The notes beneath the pieces are model-generated. The model was not told the origin of the DNA. It did no database searches and saw only the letters and a program-made list of their open reading frames with translations. This document shows, in pieces, positions 53,436 through 62,630 of a DNA stretch of 64,000 bases; the first letter of the stretch is position 1, and each line of letters begins with the position of its first letter. A program made the translations under genes and the position numbers. The DNA is taken from assembly GCF_012290005.1 (NCBI RefSeq), contig NZ_JAAXMS010000007.1, forward strand, positions 291,991 to 355,990, given 5' to 3'. The stretch is from Crateriforma spongiae (lineage in GTDB: Bacteria; Planctomycetota; Planctomycetia; Pirellulales; Pirellulaceae).

Positions 53436-55247
53436 TTATGCCAAATCGCGGTCTTCGAATAACAACATCGCGAGCATCCAAATCGCGACCACGAAAACCA
53501 CAAGATAATTGAATGCTCCGGCCAAGTAGATCGGTGGGATGGTATTTCCGGTATCCACCGCCGCTTGGACGTTAAAGACGTTCAAATTGGGGACGATGAC
53601 AGCAATGAATTTACCGACAAATCCCACCAATTCATTGTTGTCCTGGGCCGACGCCACCAGCGGCGAGGTCAAATTTCCGATCACGTACACGATGAAGCAG
53701 GTGATGAAATTGGCCAGCAGGGGCAGTCGGGTGGCCAACGCAACCGCGATGCCGCCGATCACCATTGTTTCCATGAAATACAGCGTCAAAACGGGCAGCA
53801 CGGACATGATCTGTTCATGGCATTCCTGCCACACCGGCGCCGATTTGGTCAGTTCACGAGCCTCGAAAATCGGCTTGTAGCTGAGCACCAAAATCAAGAC
53901 GGCTGCCATGATCAAGAACATCACCAGCACGGTCAGCATGATTCCGGTGTACTTGCCCAGCACAAACGCACGTCGGCTGACGGGTTTGCTGAGCACCGTC
54001 AGGGCGGTCCGGCCTTCGATTTCTTCGCTGACGGTCGTGCCCGCACTCCACACCGCCTGCAACATGGCCAAGACCATGATCAGCGTCACGCCGCTGTCCT
54101 TCAGCACACGGATGTCGTCGCCCAGGGTGTTGAACGGATAGATCCCAAAGAACAGAATCCCGACCACTCCCAGTGCGATCAGAATCAAATACAACGGCTG
54201 GGCCATCTCGTTTTTGGCCGTCGACAAACCCAGGGCCCAAACCCGAGGTGCCGCTTGGCGAAAGACCATCAATCCGGCGATCAACACGACGACAGCGAGG
54301 GCCGTGTAAACGATCGAACTTGCTTGCGGAATCTGTGGCAAGTTGACGAACGTAAAGACCACCGTGGCGGGGTCGATTTCACGGTTCTGGATGTGCAGCT
54401 TTGACGAATCCGGCGGCAGCGGCGGCGTGTCGCGGTCTTCGTATCGGTACTCCAGCACTTCGCCGGCATCGACGCGGAACGGCGAAGTCGAAAAGCGAGC
54501 CGGATCGTCGGCATCGGCCAACAAGACCGTGCGGTTGCTGCGGATCGTCAGTTCGGACGTGCTGCGGGTGTTGTACTCGATTTCGGCCGGATGGAACGGG
54601 GCGTCATCCGGTTCGGCGTCCGGCGATGCCGCGGGCACTTCGACTTCGTGGGTGGTCACGCCATCGGTAAAGATGTTGACGGCGGGGACCGATGCCAGGA
54701 TCTCTTGCGGTGATTCCACCAGTGGTGTGGAACCCAGGCCGATCAAGGCCAACACGCCCAGCGTTCCCAGCACGTAGGGAATCACACCCTCGCCCAGCAT
54801 CGAAAACCACTCCGAACGTGTGCGATGCCACATCCCGTAGATCACGCTGAATCCGGCCAGCAGGCCCAGCAACATCAGCGGCAAGACCAGCACGCCCGCG
54901 TTTTCCTCGGTCTGCGGCATGTACCACCCGCACAATGCCAGGCCGACGGGGATTCCCAGAATCAGCGATGCGATCACGCCGCGACGCGGGTGATCGGGGA
55001 TATTGCCTAGGCCGGGGATGAACGACAGGATGGCCAGTACGGCGAAAATGGCCGCTGCAACCACTGCGCCCGCGGCAATGCCCACGCCCAACACCCAGAT
55101 CGGGGTCAGCCACGTCGGCAGCCACTTCAGTGCCTGGCCGACGAACAGGCCGTTGGACATCAACGCGTCTGAAAATCCATGCAGGCCAACGCTGGGATCG
55201 ACGAAACCACAGTCAATAAGGGCGGGGGGAACGCAGATGTCGAACAT
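53436..55247 (-). CDS. ABC-2 type membrane permease
   Basis: 603 residues, about ten TM helices. N-terminal TMs (PIWVLGVGIAAGAVVAAAIF and following) precede a soluble, extracytoplasmic domain of about 130 residues (about 175-315, with IRSNRTVLLADADDPARFST). The C-terminal half has the ABC-2 permease hallmark VSEEIEGRTALTVLSKPVSR RAF between TM helices (VSEEIEGRT is the coupling-helix motif). The protein should need a separate ATPase subunit. The next gene on the strand encodes an ABC-like protein that has lost its ATPase motifs, so the true ATPase partner is not visible in the window. Cargo unknown. Confidence 0.85.
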   Translation of the reverse strand: MFDICVPPALIDCGFVDPSVGLHGFSDALMSNGLFVGQALKWLPTWLTPIWVLGVGIAAGAVVAAAIFAVLAILSFIPGLGNIPDHPRRGVIASLILGIPVGLALCGWYMPQTEENAGVLVLPLMLLGLLAGFSVIYGMWHRTRSEWFSMLGEGVIPYVLGTLGVLALIGLGSTPLVESPQEILASVPAVNIFTDGVTTHEVEVPAASPDAEPDDAPFHPAEIEYNTRSTSELTIRSNRTVLLADADDPARFSTSPFRVDAGEVLEYRYEDRDTPPLPPDSSKLHIQNREIDPATVVFTFVNLPQIPQASSIVYTALAVVVLIAGLMVFRQAAPRVWALGLSTAKNEMAQPLYLILIALGVVGILFFGIYPFNTLGDDIRVLKDSGVTLIMVLAMLQAVWSAGTTVSEEIEGRTALTVLSKPVSRRAFVLGKYTGIMLTVLVMFLIMAAVLILVLSYKPIFEARELTKSAPVWQECHEQIMSVLPVLTLYFMETMVIGGIAVALATRLPLLANFITCFIVYVIGNLTSPLVASAQDNNELVGFVGKFIAVIVPNLNVFNVQAAVDTGNTIPPIYLAGAFNYLVVFVVAIWMLAMLLFEDRDLA

Positions 55248-55376
55248 GAAGGGATCGGTCCGGCGGATGGGATGACGAGCACGGCTTTGCTACGCCTTGA
55301 GGCCCAATTGGGTTTGACAGAATCCGTCAGACTTCTGGCAATTTCAAGTGCCGGTGCCGAACTTCGTCCGAACAAC

Positions 55377-55850
55377 TCAGACGCTTGGCTGATCCGGCGA
55401 ATCCTGTGGGGATTCCGGGGCGTCCAGGTAGCGCGAAAGCGCTTCGCGGATCGAATCGGGAATCGGTGCCTTGGTCAATTTGCCGTGGGCCGCCAATTCG
55501 CAGCAGACCGAGACGACCTGCCCGCGGGCTAACATGCGATCGCCGCACCGGAACGTGAATCGATACGTGACGCTGCTGCGGCCGATGTTGCGAACCGAAA
55601 CGTCGACGGTCAATTCATCTTCGAAGCGGGCGGCCGACAAATAATCGCACTGGGCGGAAACACGCGGCCAAGTCAGCGGTTTGGTGTCATCCCGTTGCCG
55701 GGGCAAAACAGAAATCCCCAGCGACCGCAGCAAGGCATGCTCCGCACTCTCCATCCACGGGAAAAATGCGGCGAAATGAACGATGCCGGCAGCGTCGGTT
55801 TCGCAGAACTCCACGCGACGCTGGACCGAAAAGACGTCCGGTTTATTCAC
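55377..55850 (-). CDS. Acyl-CoA thioesterase, YbgC/4HBT family
   Basis: 157 residues with a GTG start at 55850 (overlapping the rpsR stop by 8 bases). It is a hotdog-fold thioesterase: VEFCETDAAGIVHFAAFFPW carries the catalytic-type Asp and the D-A-x-G-I-V-(H/N)-(F/Y) motif, followed by MESAEHALLRSLGI and an ARFEDELTVDVSVRNIGRSS beta strand. YbgC-type enzymes hydrolyse short acyl-CoAs or work on lipid precursors. Overlap with a ribosomal protein gene means the two are made from one message. Confidence 0.9.
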   Translation of the reverse strand: MNKPDVFSVQRRVEFCETDAAGIVHFAAFFPWMESAEHALLRSLGISVLPRQRDDTKPLTWPRVSAQCDYLSAARFEDELTVDVSVRNIGRSSVTYRFTFRCGDRMLARGQVVSVCCELAAHGKLTKAPIPDSIREALSRYLDAPESPQDSPDQPSV

Positions 55851-56121
55851 CGACGTAGGGCATCAGAGCCATGAAGCGGGCTCGTTTGACAGCCGCGGTG
55901 ACCGCGTGCTGGCTGACGGCGGTACAGCCGCTCTTGCGTCGACCGACTATTCGGCCTTGGCGATTGACCATCTTCTTCAGCAATTCCACGTCCTTGTAAT
56001 CCACGTACATCGGACGTGGGCGGACGCCATCGACGAAGATCGGGTCCTTTTTGCGGGTACGTGAACGGACGCGTGAACGCTTGCGGGCTCGGCTACGCGA
56101 GCTCATGGGACGTGGGGGCAT
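55843..56121 (-). CDS. rpsR: Small subunit ribosomal protein S18
   Basis: 92 residues with a basic N-terminal tail (MPPRPMSSRSRARKRSRVRS). The core has DYKDVELLKKMVNRQGRIVG, RRKSGCTAVSQHAVTAAVKR and ARFMALMPYV, the S18 signature region. The starts at 56121 and 56106 are both ATG; 56121 is used. S18 binds S6 on the 30S platform. Unusually it is not next to rpsF, ssb or rplI here, and instead overlaps a thioesterase gene. Confidence 0.95.
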   Translation of the reverse strand: MPPRPMSSRSRARKRSRVRSRTRKKDPIFVDGVRPRPMYVDYKDVELLKKMVNRQGRIVGRRKSGCTAVSQHAVTAAVKRARFMALMPYVGE

Positions 56122-56537
56122 ACAGTCTTTTCAACTTGTCTGCAGGACGAACGGACTACACGGCCGGCGCGATCTTTCACCGCCGGCTCGCCAAACTGCG
56201 GATCGCGGAGTATGGCGAAACCTGCTGCGACCGGCAAGTGGATTTCACGTCCGTTTTGATTCGGACGATCAATCGTCACGATCCACAAAATCGCTCGATT
56301 CGGTTGCGGTGCCCCCATCGTCGCCATGTCGCCGCCGCGATGTCCGCCGAATTGTCCGTCTCAACGCCAGGCGGCGGCCTAAGGGTTTCCTAGGTCGGCA
56401 TTCGTTCCCGCAAGCCCACGGGCGGTTTGGCGATGCGAATCGACCTCGGCCGATGTCGCCCGCGGTGGGCACGGCGGCAAATGCGAACCAGGCGAACCGA
56501 TCCGCCGCCCAGCCACCGGACCGGGGCGAAAAGAACC
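56122..56537. other. Divergent intergenic region before the pilin cluster
   Basis: 416 bases between divergent rpsR and the pilin gene. Long frames exist in this GC-rich sequence but none has protein-like composition, and no hairpin with a T-run was seen. It should hold promoters for both directions; none could be assigned. Confidence 0.4.
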
Positions 56538-57062
56538 ATGTCGTTATTCCATACCCGTTTGAATCAATGCCCGCAGCGACCAGAGGGGCGTCCACGGCGT
56601 GGCATTTCTGTCGTCGAAGTCTCGCTGGTGCTGGTCATCGGCGCGGTCGCGGTTTATTGGGTGCCGCGGGTGATGGCGAACATGGAACGTGAAAAGGCCA
56701 CCGATGCTTTCGACTTCCTGAACAGCGTTCGCGAAGCACAAGTCGATTTTCACGCCCAGGCGGGGCACTACGCGGCAAACCTCAGCCAGTTGGACTTGGA
56801 CCGCACCGCCCCGATCCATTTCTCGATCGGCCCGGTCGACAGCACCACTGACGCATGGAGTCTGACGCTGACCCGCGCCGGCACGGCGACCGACAACAAG
56901 TACACCGTGATCTTCACCGAACAAGGTTTCGATTCACGTCGCAGCAGTGTGACCGGCGACTTGATTCCACAAGATTTGCTTTCGGGCCAGTTCGTTTCGC
57001 CGGATCTGATTGCCGGCGGTTGGGCAGGGCGACCCGACATTCACGGCGATTCGGATCGGTGA
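56538..57062 (+). CDS. Type IV pilin / pseudopilin-like protein
   Basis: 174 residues from ATG 56538. A short positively charged leader ends in RPRRG, then ISVVEVSLVLVIGAVAVYWV: a prepilin peptidase site with Glu at position 5 of the mature protein and a hydrophobic helix (N-terminal methylation motif). The following helix (NMEREKATDAFDFLNSVREA) and the QVDFHAQAGHYAANLSQLDL region match GspG-type pseudopilins that begin with a scaffold helix. The C-terminus is a small beta-domain. Its stop (57062) touches the GTG of the next gene, so they are co-translated. Confidence 0.85.
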   Translation: MSLFHTRLNQCPQRPEGRPRRGISVVEVSLVLVIGAVAVYWVPRVMANMEREKATDAFDFLNSVREAQVDFHAQAGHYAANLSQLDLDRTAPIHFSIGPVDSTTDAWSLTLTRAGTATDNKYTVIFTEQGFDSRRSSVTGDLIPQDLLSGQFVSPDLIAGGWAGRPDIHGDSDR

Positions 57063-57063
57063 T

Positions 57064-58229
57064 GTGGAAGTCGCGAAACTGAAATCCATCCCGGAATCGC
57101 AAGCCAGCACGGCAGTCCACTGGGACGCCAACGTATTGCACGCTTGCCGAGTGCACCGAACTTGGTGGGGAGGGGTTTCGTTTCGCCACGCGTCACAGGA
57201 TTTCACCCGATCGACCGAAGATGTCGCGCTCTCGGACCTGTTGAATTCCCTGGGGCATGATCTTTCCGCGGATCGTTTGGTGGTGGGATGCCCACTGTCG
57301 CTTTGCCAAGTGCGAGTCTCCGCCGACTCGCCTGTTCCGATCGAATCGTCAAACGGTGTTGCCGGCAGGCAGCTCCGGTTCAACGACGTGTCACAGGAAA
57401 TGGACGGCGGTACTGTTCTGCAGTCGTTTCGTTTAAGCGATCATTTCGGTGGGCATCGTGTGGACGTGACCACGCCAGGCGGTCAAATGCGGTCGATCGT
57501 GTCTGCACTGCATGGCGGTCCAGCCGCGCAGGAGGTGAACGTCGCGAACGATCGATCACAGGTCGTTGCGATCACGCCGGATTTGATTGTGCCGTCGGCC
57601 GGCTGGAATCGACCGTTCCGGTCCTCGTCGATGGTCGCGGTGCACGTCTTCTTGGGCCTGCGCGACCAATGGGTTTGCGTTTGCTGCGGGGGTGTGCCCG
57701 TGCTGGTGCGTCGTTGCCCGCTGCCCGGTGGCGATGAAGCGTCCGGAGTCTTGGACGTGGTCGAAGGCTTGGTCGATGAAGCGTCTGGTCGTTTGTTTCG
57801 GCATCGTCCCGCTTCGCGTTTTGCCGCCGATTTGGTCGTCGTCTATGGCCGCGACGAATTGAAATCCTTGATTTCCACCACCGCTTGGGGACGTCGATGG
57901 GGACAACGCTGGACTTGGTTGCCCGCTCAGACATTGGATCGTGAATCCATCGCGATGAATCTGGCCTTGCGTGGCCAAGTTTCTGATTCGAACGGGACAT
58001 CGTCGACGCCACCGTCTTCACCGCACTCAAACCCAGCGAACCCCAATTCCCCGCACCGTCGGGCGTCCAGCGAAAAGGACCGTTCGATGTCGTCCGGCGG
58101 GTCGTCGGCCTTGCCCAGGACGGTTTTCGTCCGGCGACAACGCCCGCCAAAGCCTTCGGCCAAGTCAACGATTCGCTCCTGGTCGGTTCGTTTGGTTGCG
58201 TTGGGTCGATGGTCCCAGGCTTGTTTTGA
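57064..58229 (+). pseudogene. Pilus-cluster protein (PilM-like?), interrupted by a frameshift at about 57987
   Basis: A GTG at 57064 (just after the pilin stop) begins a frame reading MEVAKLKSIPES, STAVHWDANVLHACRVHRTW, LLNSLGHDLSADRLVVGCPL and LDRESIAMNLALRGQVSD. From about 57987 the same frame becomes Ser/Pro-rich and non-protein-like. The next frame over (starting FERDIVDATVFTALKPSEPQ, with C-rich third positions) continues naturally to a TGA at 58227-58229. One missing T (GATTTC to GATTC) restores a single protein of about 388 residues. The position between pilin and ATPase suggests a PilM-like assembly protein, but no firm family match is claimed. It is either a real mutation or a base-call error. 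Confidence 0.6.
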
Positions 58230-58306
58230 AAAGATCGTCCGCCCTGCCCCGCTGGGATCTCGGACCCATTAGCGACCGCTTTTTTGTGTCAAAGAGTCAC
58301 CACGTG

Positions 58307-60148
58307 ATGAAATCCATCTCCAACGAGATCTCCGTTGATCCTCAGGGTTCCGCCGGTACCAGTCAGTGGGCGATGCAGGTGGGACGCATGGATCCCGATG
58401 CCGTGCTGCGCTGGTGCGAGGCCCCGGAGGATGCCAGCGATTCTCCGCTGCAAGACGGTGTCGGCAGCGCCCCGGTTCTGGGCACCGATGGATTGATCGA
58501 TCAGACGGCGATCGCACATGCGTTTTCACAAATGTACCTGATCCCCGTCTTTGATCCGCCCGTCGATGAGCCGTTGCCGGTCGACCGATCGGTCGCCGAA
58601 TCGATTCCCAAGGAGGTGTGCGAGAAGCATTCGCTGGCACCGTTGGCTGATGACGGTTTCACTTTGGAAGTGGCCGTCGCCTGTCCCGACGGGCTGCGTC
58701 ACGCCGATGCGATCGGTCGCCAATTGGATCGCCGGATTCGCCCCATGTTTGCCACCGCCGATGTCGTCGGACGGCTGATCGCCGCGTTGCATGATTCAAC
58801 CAATCGTCAGGATGGCTTGCTGCGACACGCAAAGGCAGCGGAGGCCTGCGATGACCCTTCGCACGATGAACGTCCGACGATCCAGCGCCCGGCGGAGCAG
58901 GTTTCGCCAGCGGAACGGCCGTCCGACGAAATCGATGCGGCCAAACGCACACTTTCGATCGGCGCTGCATCGGAATCCGACCAAGCCATCGCCGACCTTC
59001 TGGCGGAAGCCATTCGCCAAGACGCCACGGATATTCACTTGGAACCGGCCGGCGACACCTGCCGCATTCGAATCCGTGCCGAAGGCCGCTTGTCTGTCCA
59101 CGGCGCGTTTTCCGTCGCTTTGTATCGCCAAATCAGCGACGCGTTGAAGTTGCGATCGCGTGTTCGCCGCAGCGAGAGTCGTCTGCCACAAGAAGGCGGA
59201 TTCACCCTGCTGCGCGGGGCAAAACGTTTTCATGTTTCCCTGCAGACTTTTCCGACCGCCGCCGGCGAAAGCATGGTTCTGGGGTTGCGCGAACTTTCGG
59301 CTGTCGCGGAATCCTTGGACGCGTTGTCGATGGACCCGGTCCAGCTGGCACGGGTACGCACGATCCTGCAATCGTCCCACGGTCTGGTTGCCATTTGCGG
59401 GCCGCGTGGGAGCGGAAAGCGGGCCACCATGCAAGCCTTTGCCGCCGAATTGAACGACGTCACCCGAAACGTATGCTCGGCGGAGCGGCGTGGAACGGTG
59501 TCGATGCCCGGCATTAACCAAGTGCTGACCTGCGAGGCCGCCGGCTTGGGGATGACACAAACCCTACAGGTCTGCTTGAACCAAGATCCCGATGTCGTGT
59601 TGCTCGGTGAACCCTGGAATGCAGGCACCGCGCGTCTGTGTGCCGACGCGGCATCGGCCGGCGCGCTGGTCATCGGCATGATGCGCAGTAGCGATTCGTT
59701 GTCGGGCTTTCGTCGGTTGTGCAGCTACGGCGATTCCGCTGCGCCTTTCACATCATCACTGTCCGGCATCATCGGCCAGCGCAGCTTGCGACGGCTGTGC
59801 GATCATTGTCGCCGACCGACGCGTCCCGATCGGGCGACCGCCCAGCGTTTGTCGTTGACGCAGGATGCCGTGCTGTACCAGGCCGCCGGATGTGACGCGT
59901 GTGACCAGTCCGGGTATCAGGGAACGATGTATCTGTATGAAGTGATACGGATCCCCGATGAGATTGATCGAAACGACGTTTGGAACGACGCCGGTTCAGT
60001 CACTCGATCGGCCAGCGATTTCAAAACCATCGCGCGCCGGCAAGGCGTTCTGACTCTGGCCGAACAGACAAGGACGCATTTGTTGGCCGGGCACGTCAGT
60101 GTTCAAGACGCATTGCGGGGCGGGACCGTCATGGGGTCCAGATCTTAG
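58307..60148 (+). CDS. GspE/PilB-family ATPase with altered Walker B and His boxes
   Basis: 613 residues from ATG 58307; a frame to 57971 adds 112 junk residues. Residues about 60-160 are the GspE N-domain, and about 220-600 the ATPase core. Walker A is GPRGSGKR (365-372, usual GPTGSGKT). The Walker B region is DPDVVLLGEPWNAGTA (usual VGEIRDxETA). The His box is AGALVIGMMRSSDS (usual GHLVxSTLHTNDA), so both histidines are gone. The zinc tetra-Cys finger is intact (Cys498, 501, 529, 532; CDHC and CDAC). The protein is related to motor ATPases of type II secretion and type IV pili, but catalysis may be impaired. It overlaps the convergent methyltransferase gene by 20 bases. Confidence 0.8.
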   Translation: MKSISNEISVDPQGSAGTSQWAMQVGRMDPDAVLRWCEAPEDASDSPLQDGVGSAPVLGTDGLIDQTAIAHAFSQMYLIPVFDPPVDEPLPVDRSVAESIPKEVCEKHSLAPLADDGFTLEVAVACPDGLRHADAIGRQLDRRIRPMFATADVVGRLIAALHDSTNRQDGLLRHAKAAEACDDPSHDERPTIQRPAEQVSPAERPSDEIDAAKRTLSIGAASESDQAIADLLAEAIRQDATDIHLEPAGDTCRIRIRAEGRLSVHGAFSVALYRQISDALKLRSRVRRSESRLPQEGGFTLLRGAKRFHVSLQTFPTAAGESMVLGLRELSAVAESLDALSMDPVQLARVRTILQSSHGLVAICGPRGSGKRATMQAFAAELNDVTRNVCSAERRGTVSMPGINQVLTCEAAGLGMTQTLQVCLNQDPDVVLLGEPWNAGTARLCADAASAGALVIGMMRSSDSLSGFRRLCSYGDSAAPFTSSLSGIIGQRSLRRLCDHCRRPTRPDRATAQRLSLTQDAVLYQAAGCDACDQSGYQGTMYLYEVIRIPDEIDRNDVWNDAGSVTRSASDFKTIARRQGVLTLAEQTRTHLLAGHVSVQDALRGGTVMGSRS

Positions 60149-60989
60149 GGGCCGTGGCATTCGATGCCGAAGCGTTGATCGCACGATGGTTTGGGCTTGT
60201 GGGTGTTGTTCTGCGACGTGCCTTGATGCGAACGTAAGGTGCCGCAAACCGGCATCGGTCGGCAAACGAGTCGGCGGCGCTGGTCGAATCCGCATGCATG
60301 GGTTCGGTTAAGTCTTCGACCACAAATCCCGATCGACACATCCCGCCGATCAGTTCTTCCCAGCGGTGAAGGTATTCCGTGGCACCATGTTCGCGCAGCC
60401 GGCGTGCCGCTGCCGACCAATGCTCCGGTGCAGGCACTGGATCGCGTCGATAGTACGAATGCAGGATTTCATAGCTGCCACCGCCACCGCGTCGCAAAGA
60501 CGTTTGAAGGCTGACCGGTGTCTTGTGCTGGCTGATGTACAGACCACCGGGTTTGGTGACCCGGGCGACTTCGGAAAAGACACCGGACACATCCGGCAGA
60601 TAACACGTGCTGACCGGGTGGACGACCAAGTCGAAGGATTCGTCACCCAGGCCCGCCAAGTCGTCCATGCTGGTTTCGATGATCCGCACCCGGTGCCCGT
60701 GGCGGGCGGCCATCTGACGATCCAGCTCCAGCATCGCGGGGCTGTAATCGACCACGGTTACCTCCGCACCGGCGGCGCTGTACAGCGAACTGTGACGCCC
60801 CCCGCCTGCGGCCAAGCACAACACACGCCAACCGTGAATCGATCCCCCCAGCCAGCCGATCGGGTCCACCGTGGACAGCGGATCGGCCAATTCCGCGTCG
60901 CTGGCCGGGCGGCAAAGCGGATCTTTCTTCGCCGCCATCGCGTCGTAAGTGTGGCGATTGGCCCGCAATGCGGCGTTTCGTGGATCCAT
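60129..60989 (-). CDS. Class I SAM-dependent methyltransferase
   Basis: About 286 residues from ATG 60989 (MDPRNAALRANRHTYDAMAA); the longer frame to 61097 is not family-like. Rossmann motifs: VLCLAAGGGRHSSLYSAAGA (motif I with Gly-rich loop), EVTVVDYSPAMLELDRQM (acidic residue binding the SAM ribose), SFDLVVHPVSTCYLPDV, VARVTKPGGLYISQHKTP. It is a small-molecule or tRNA/lipid-type methyltransferase of the UbiE/COQ5-like group. Its 3' end overlaps the 3' end of the GspE-like gene by 20 bases on the opposite strand. Confidence 0.88.
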   Translation of the reverse strand: MDPRNAALRANRHTYDAMAAKKDPLCRPASDAELADPLSTVDPIGWLGGSIHGWRVLCLAAGGGRHSSLYSAAGAEVTVVDYSPAMLELDRQMAARHGHRVRIIETSMDDLAGLGDESFDLVVHPVSTCYLPDVSGVFSEVARVTKPGGLYISQHKTPVSLQTSLRRGGGGSYEILHSYYRRDPVPAPEHWSAAARRLREHGATEYLHRWEELIGGMCRSGFVVEDLTEPMHADSTSAADSFADRCRFAAPYVRIKARRRTTPTSPNHRAINASASNATAPKIWTP

Positions 60990-61288
60990 GGCGTGGCCGG
61001 CCTTCGGGGGCCGATGAAAACGGGGAAGATGAGCGTCGCGTGGGGGGATACTCGAAAAAACGCGAAAAAAATGCGTGGTTTTTCGAATCCGGCCCACGAC
61101 GCGGGAACTTTTGCAACGCGGTGGTCATCCGATGCCATGAATCACCACCGACCGCACGACCGTGCCGACGAAGCCGCCAGCGTTGCCTGGGGCTGCTGTT
61201 TCATGGATGAAACCCATCGGCCTGGTCGGTCACGCCGGATACACGATCCGGATAACATAACGCGGCGTGGTCCTTGAACGAATCGTGA
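60990..61288. other. Divergent intergenic region
   Basis: About 300 bases between the methyltransferase and the anti-sigma-like gene. It contains a short A-rich stretch at 61060-61080. No gene or clear sigma-factor gene is present, although anti-sigma genes usually follow one. Confidence 0.4.
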
Positions 61289-62554
61289 ATGATGTCTGAT
61301 TTAGACCCCGAAATCGAAGAACGGCTCAGCGGCTATTTGGATGGTGCCGTTGATGCGCAACAGCAGGCGAGGATCGATGCCCGTCTGCGACACGACGCCG
61401 ATGCGCGGGCGGATCTGGAAAGTCTGCGTGATCTGGGTGACCGTTTGCGCGAACTGTCCGCAAGCGAATCGAATGTTTTGCCCGACGGTTTTGCCGACCG
61501 CGTGGTGGAATCGGCGATCGAACGAGCCCGTTTGGAGGGCTGTGAGGACAGCCACCCGCTGTTGAAGGCGTCGACACAACCCGTACGGACCGCCATCGCG
61601 GTGCCGGTCAAACGCGTCGTTGCCGTGGGCGCCTGCTTGGCCTTGGCCGCATCGGTTGCATTGGCCGTCGTTTTGTTGCCCGACCCATCACCGGTCGATC
61701 CGATCAACGGTCTGGCGCAGACCGATTCGTCAGACGTCCGCGATGTCGACACGCAGCCGGGAAGCCAAGTTGTGGTTCCACCGGAGATGCCTCAAGCGGA
61801 TCCGTCGTCGATCCAGCAGGATTCGATGCTGGTGCAATCGGACCCCGATGTTGATGGCGGGATCGATTCGACGTCGCGCGAAACCGTGCTGCCACGACCG
61901 GATACCGTCGCCAGCCGAACGCAACCGAAAGATGCCTCGACGATGACTCCGGCGGCTGAAGACACGGTTGCACCGCCCGAAGATGCGGCGGTGTTGGATT
62001 CTTTGGTCGGCGCATCGGCAACGGGCCGGTCACGTTCGACCAAGGCCGTTTTGGTGCTGGACATCCGGCTGGTCGATAAGCGATTGGGGATGGCACCGAT
62101 CCGCGACGCGATGCGACGTGCACGCGTGGCCGACGAAAGCGAACAACCGGTCGACCCGTCCGTTTTGGGCGCCGTCGCCAACGCGGTGGATGATGCAAAC
62201 CTGTCGGGTTCGCTGATGTATTTGAAAGCCCCGGCGAAGCAGCTGGACCGATTCATCATGAATCTGCTGGCGGATCGCGAACAGGTCGAATCCGTGGGGC
62301 TTAGCTTGGCGTCAGATGCTCCGGTACTAGGCGTTGCATCGGAGTTTGCCGATGTCAAACCGACGTCGGTTCGTCACGACTTTGGTGACATGATCGATTC
62401 GGCAGAATCGTCGAAGTTGGTGGATAGCCTGGCCGACCGTGCGTTCCTGCCACTGCAAGCGACATTGGTACCTGATGCCATCGCCGGGCTTCAGCCGGGT
62501 GGTGCCGATGACGGGCCGGACGTCATGTCCAACGTTTTTATCCTGGTCCGCTAG
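61289..62554 (+). CDS. Anti-sigma-factor-like membrane protein without zinc-finger Cys
   Basis: 421 residues. The N-terminal 60 residues (DPEIEERLSGYLDGAVDAQQ, ARIDARLRHDADARADLESL) match the helical anti-sigma domain but lack the HxxxCxxC zinc motif. A TM helix (about 110-130, VAVGACLALAASVALAVVLL) is followed by a Pro/Ser/Asp-rich linker and a C-terminal domain (about 250-421) with VLVLDIRLVDKRLGMAPIRD. No ECF sigma gene sits upstream, which is unusual for this class. The C-terminal domain is extracytoplasmic and unfamiliar. It might be an orphan regulator or a structural membrane protein. Confidence 0.55.
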   Translation: MMSDLDPEIEERLSGYLDGAVDAQQQARIDARLRHDADARADLESLRDLGDRLRELSASESNVLPDGFADRVVESAIERARLEGCEDSHPLLKASTQPVRTAIAVPVKRVVAVGACLALAASVALAVVLLPDPSPVDPINGLAQTDSSDVRDVDTQPGSQVVVPPEMPQADPSSIQQDSMLVQSDPDVDGGIDSTSRETVLPRPDTVASRTQPKDASTMTPAAEDTVAPPEDAAVLDSLVGASATGRSRSTKAVLVLDIRLVDKRLGMAPIRDAMRRARVADESEQPVDPSVLGAVANAVDDANLSGSLMYLKAPAKQLDRFIMNLLADREQVESVGLSLASDAPVLGVASEFADVKPTSVRHDFGDMIDSAESSKLVDSLADRAFLPLQATLVPDAIAGLQPGGADDGPDVMSNVFILVR

Positions 62555-62630
62555 GCCGACCACGAGTCTCGGCCGCTGGTTTTGACCGTTTGCCTAAATC
62601 GCTGCTGCCGCCCAAAGCGATTGGCAGGGC

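Noticed and set aside
57971-58306. Long N-terminal extension of the GspE-like protein
   Set aside because: The added 112 residues are Arg/Pro-rich, not protein-like, and overlap the end of the frameshifted pilus-cluster gene; ATG 58307 is the natural start.
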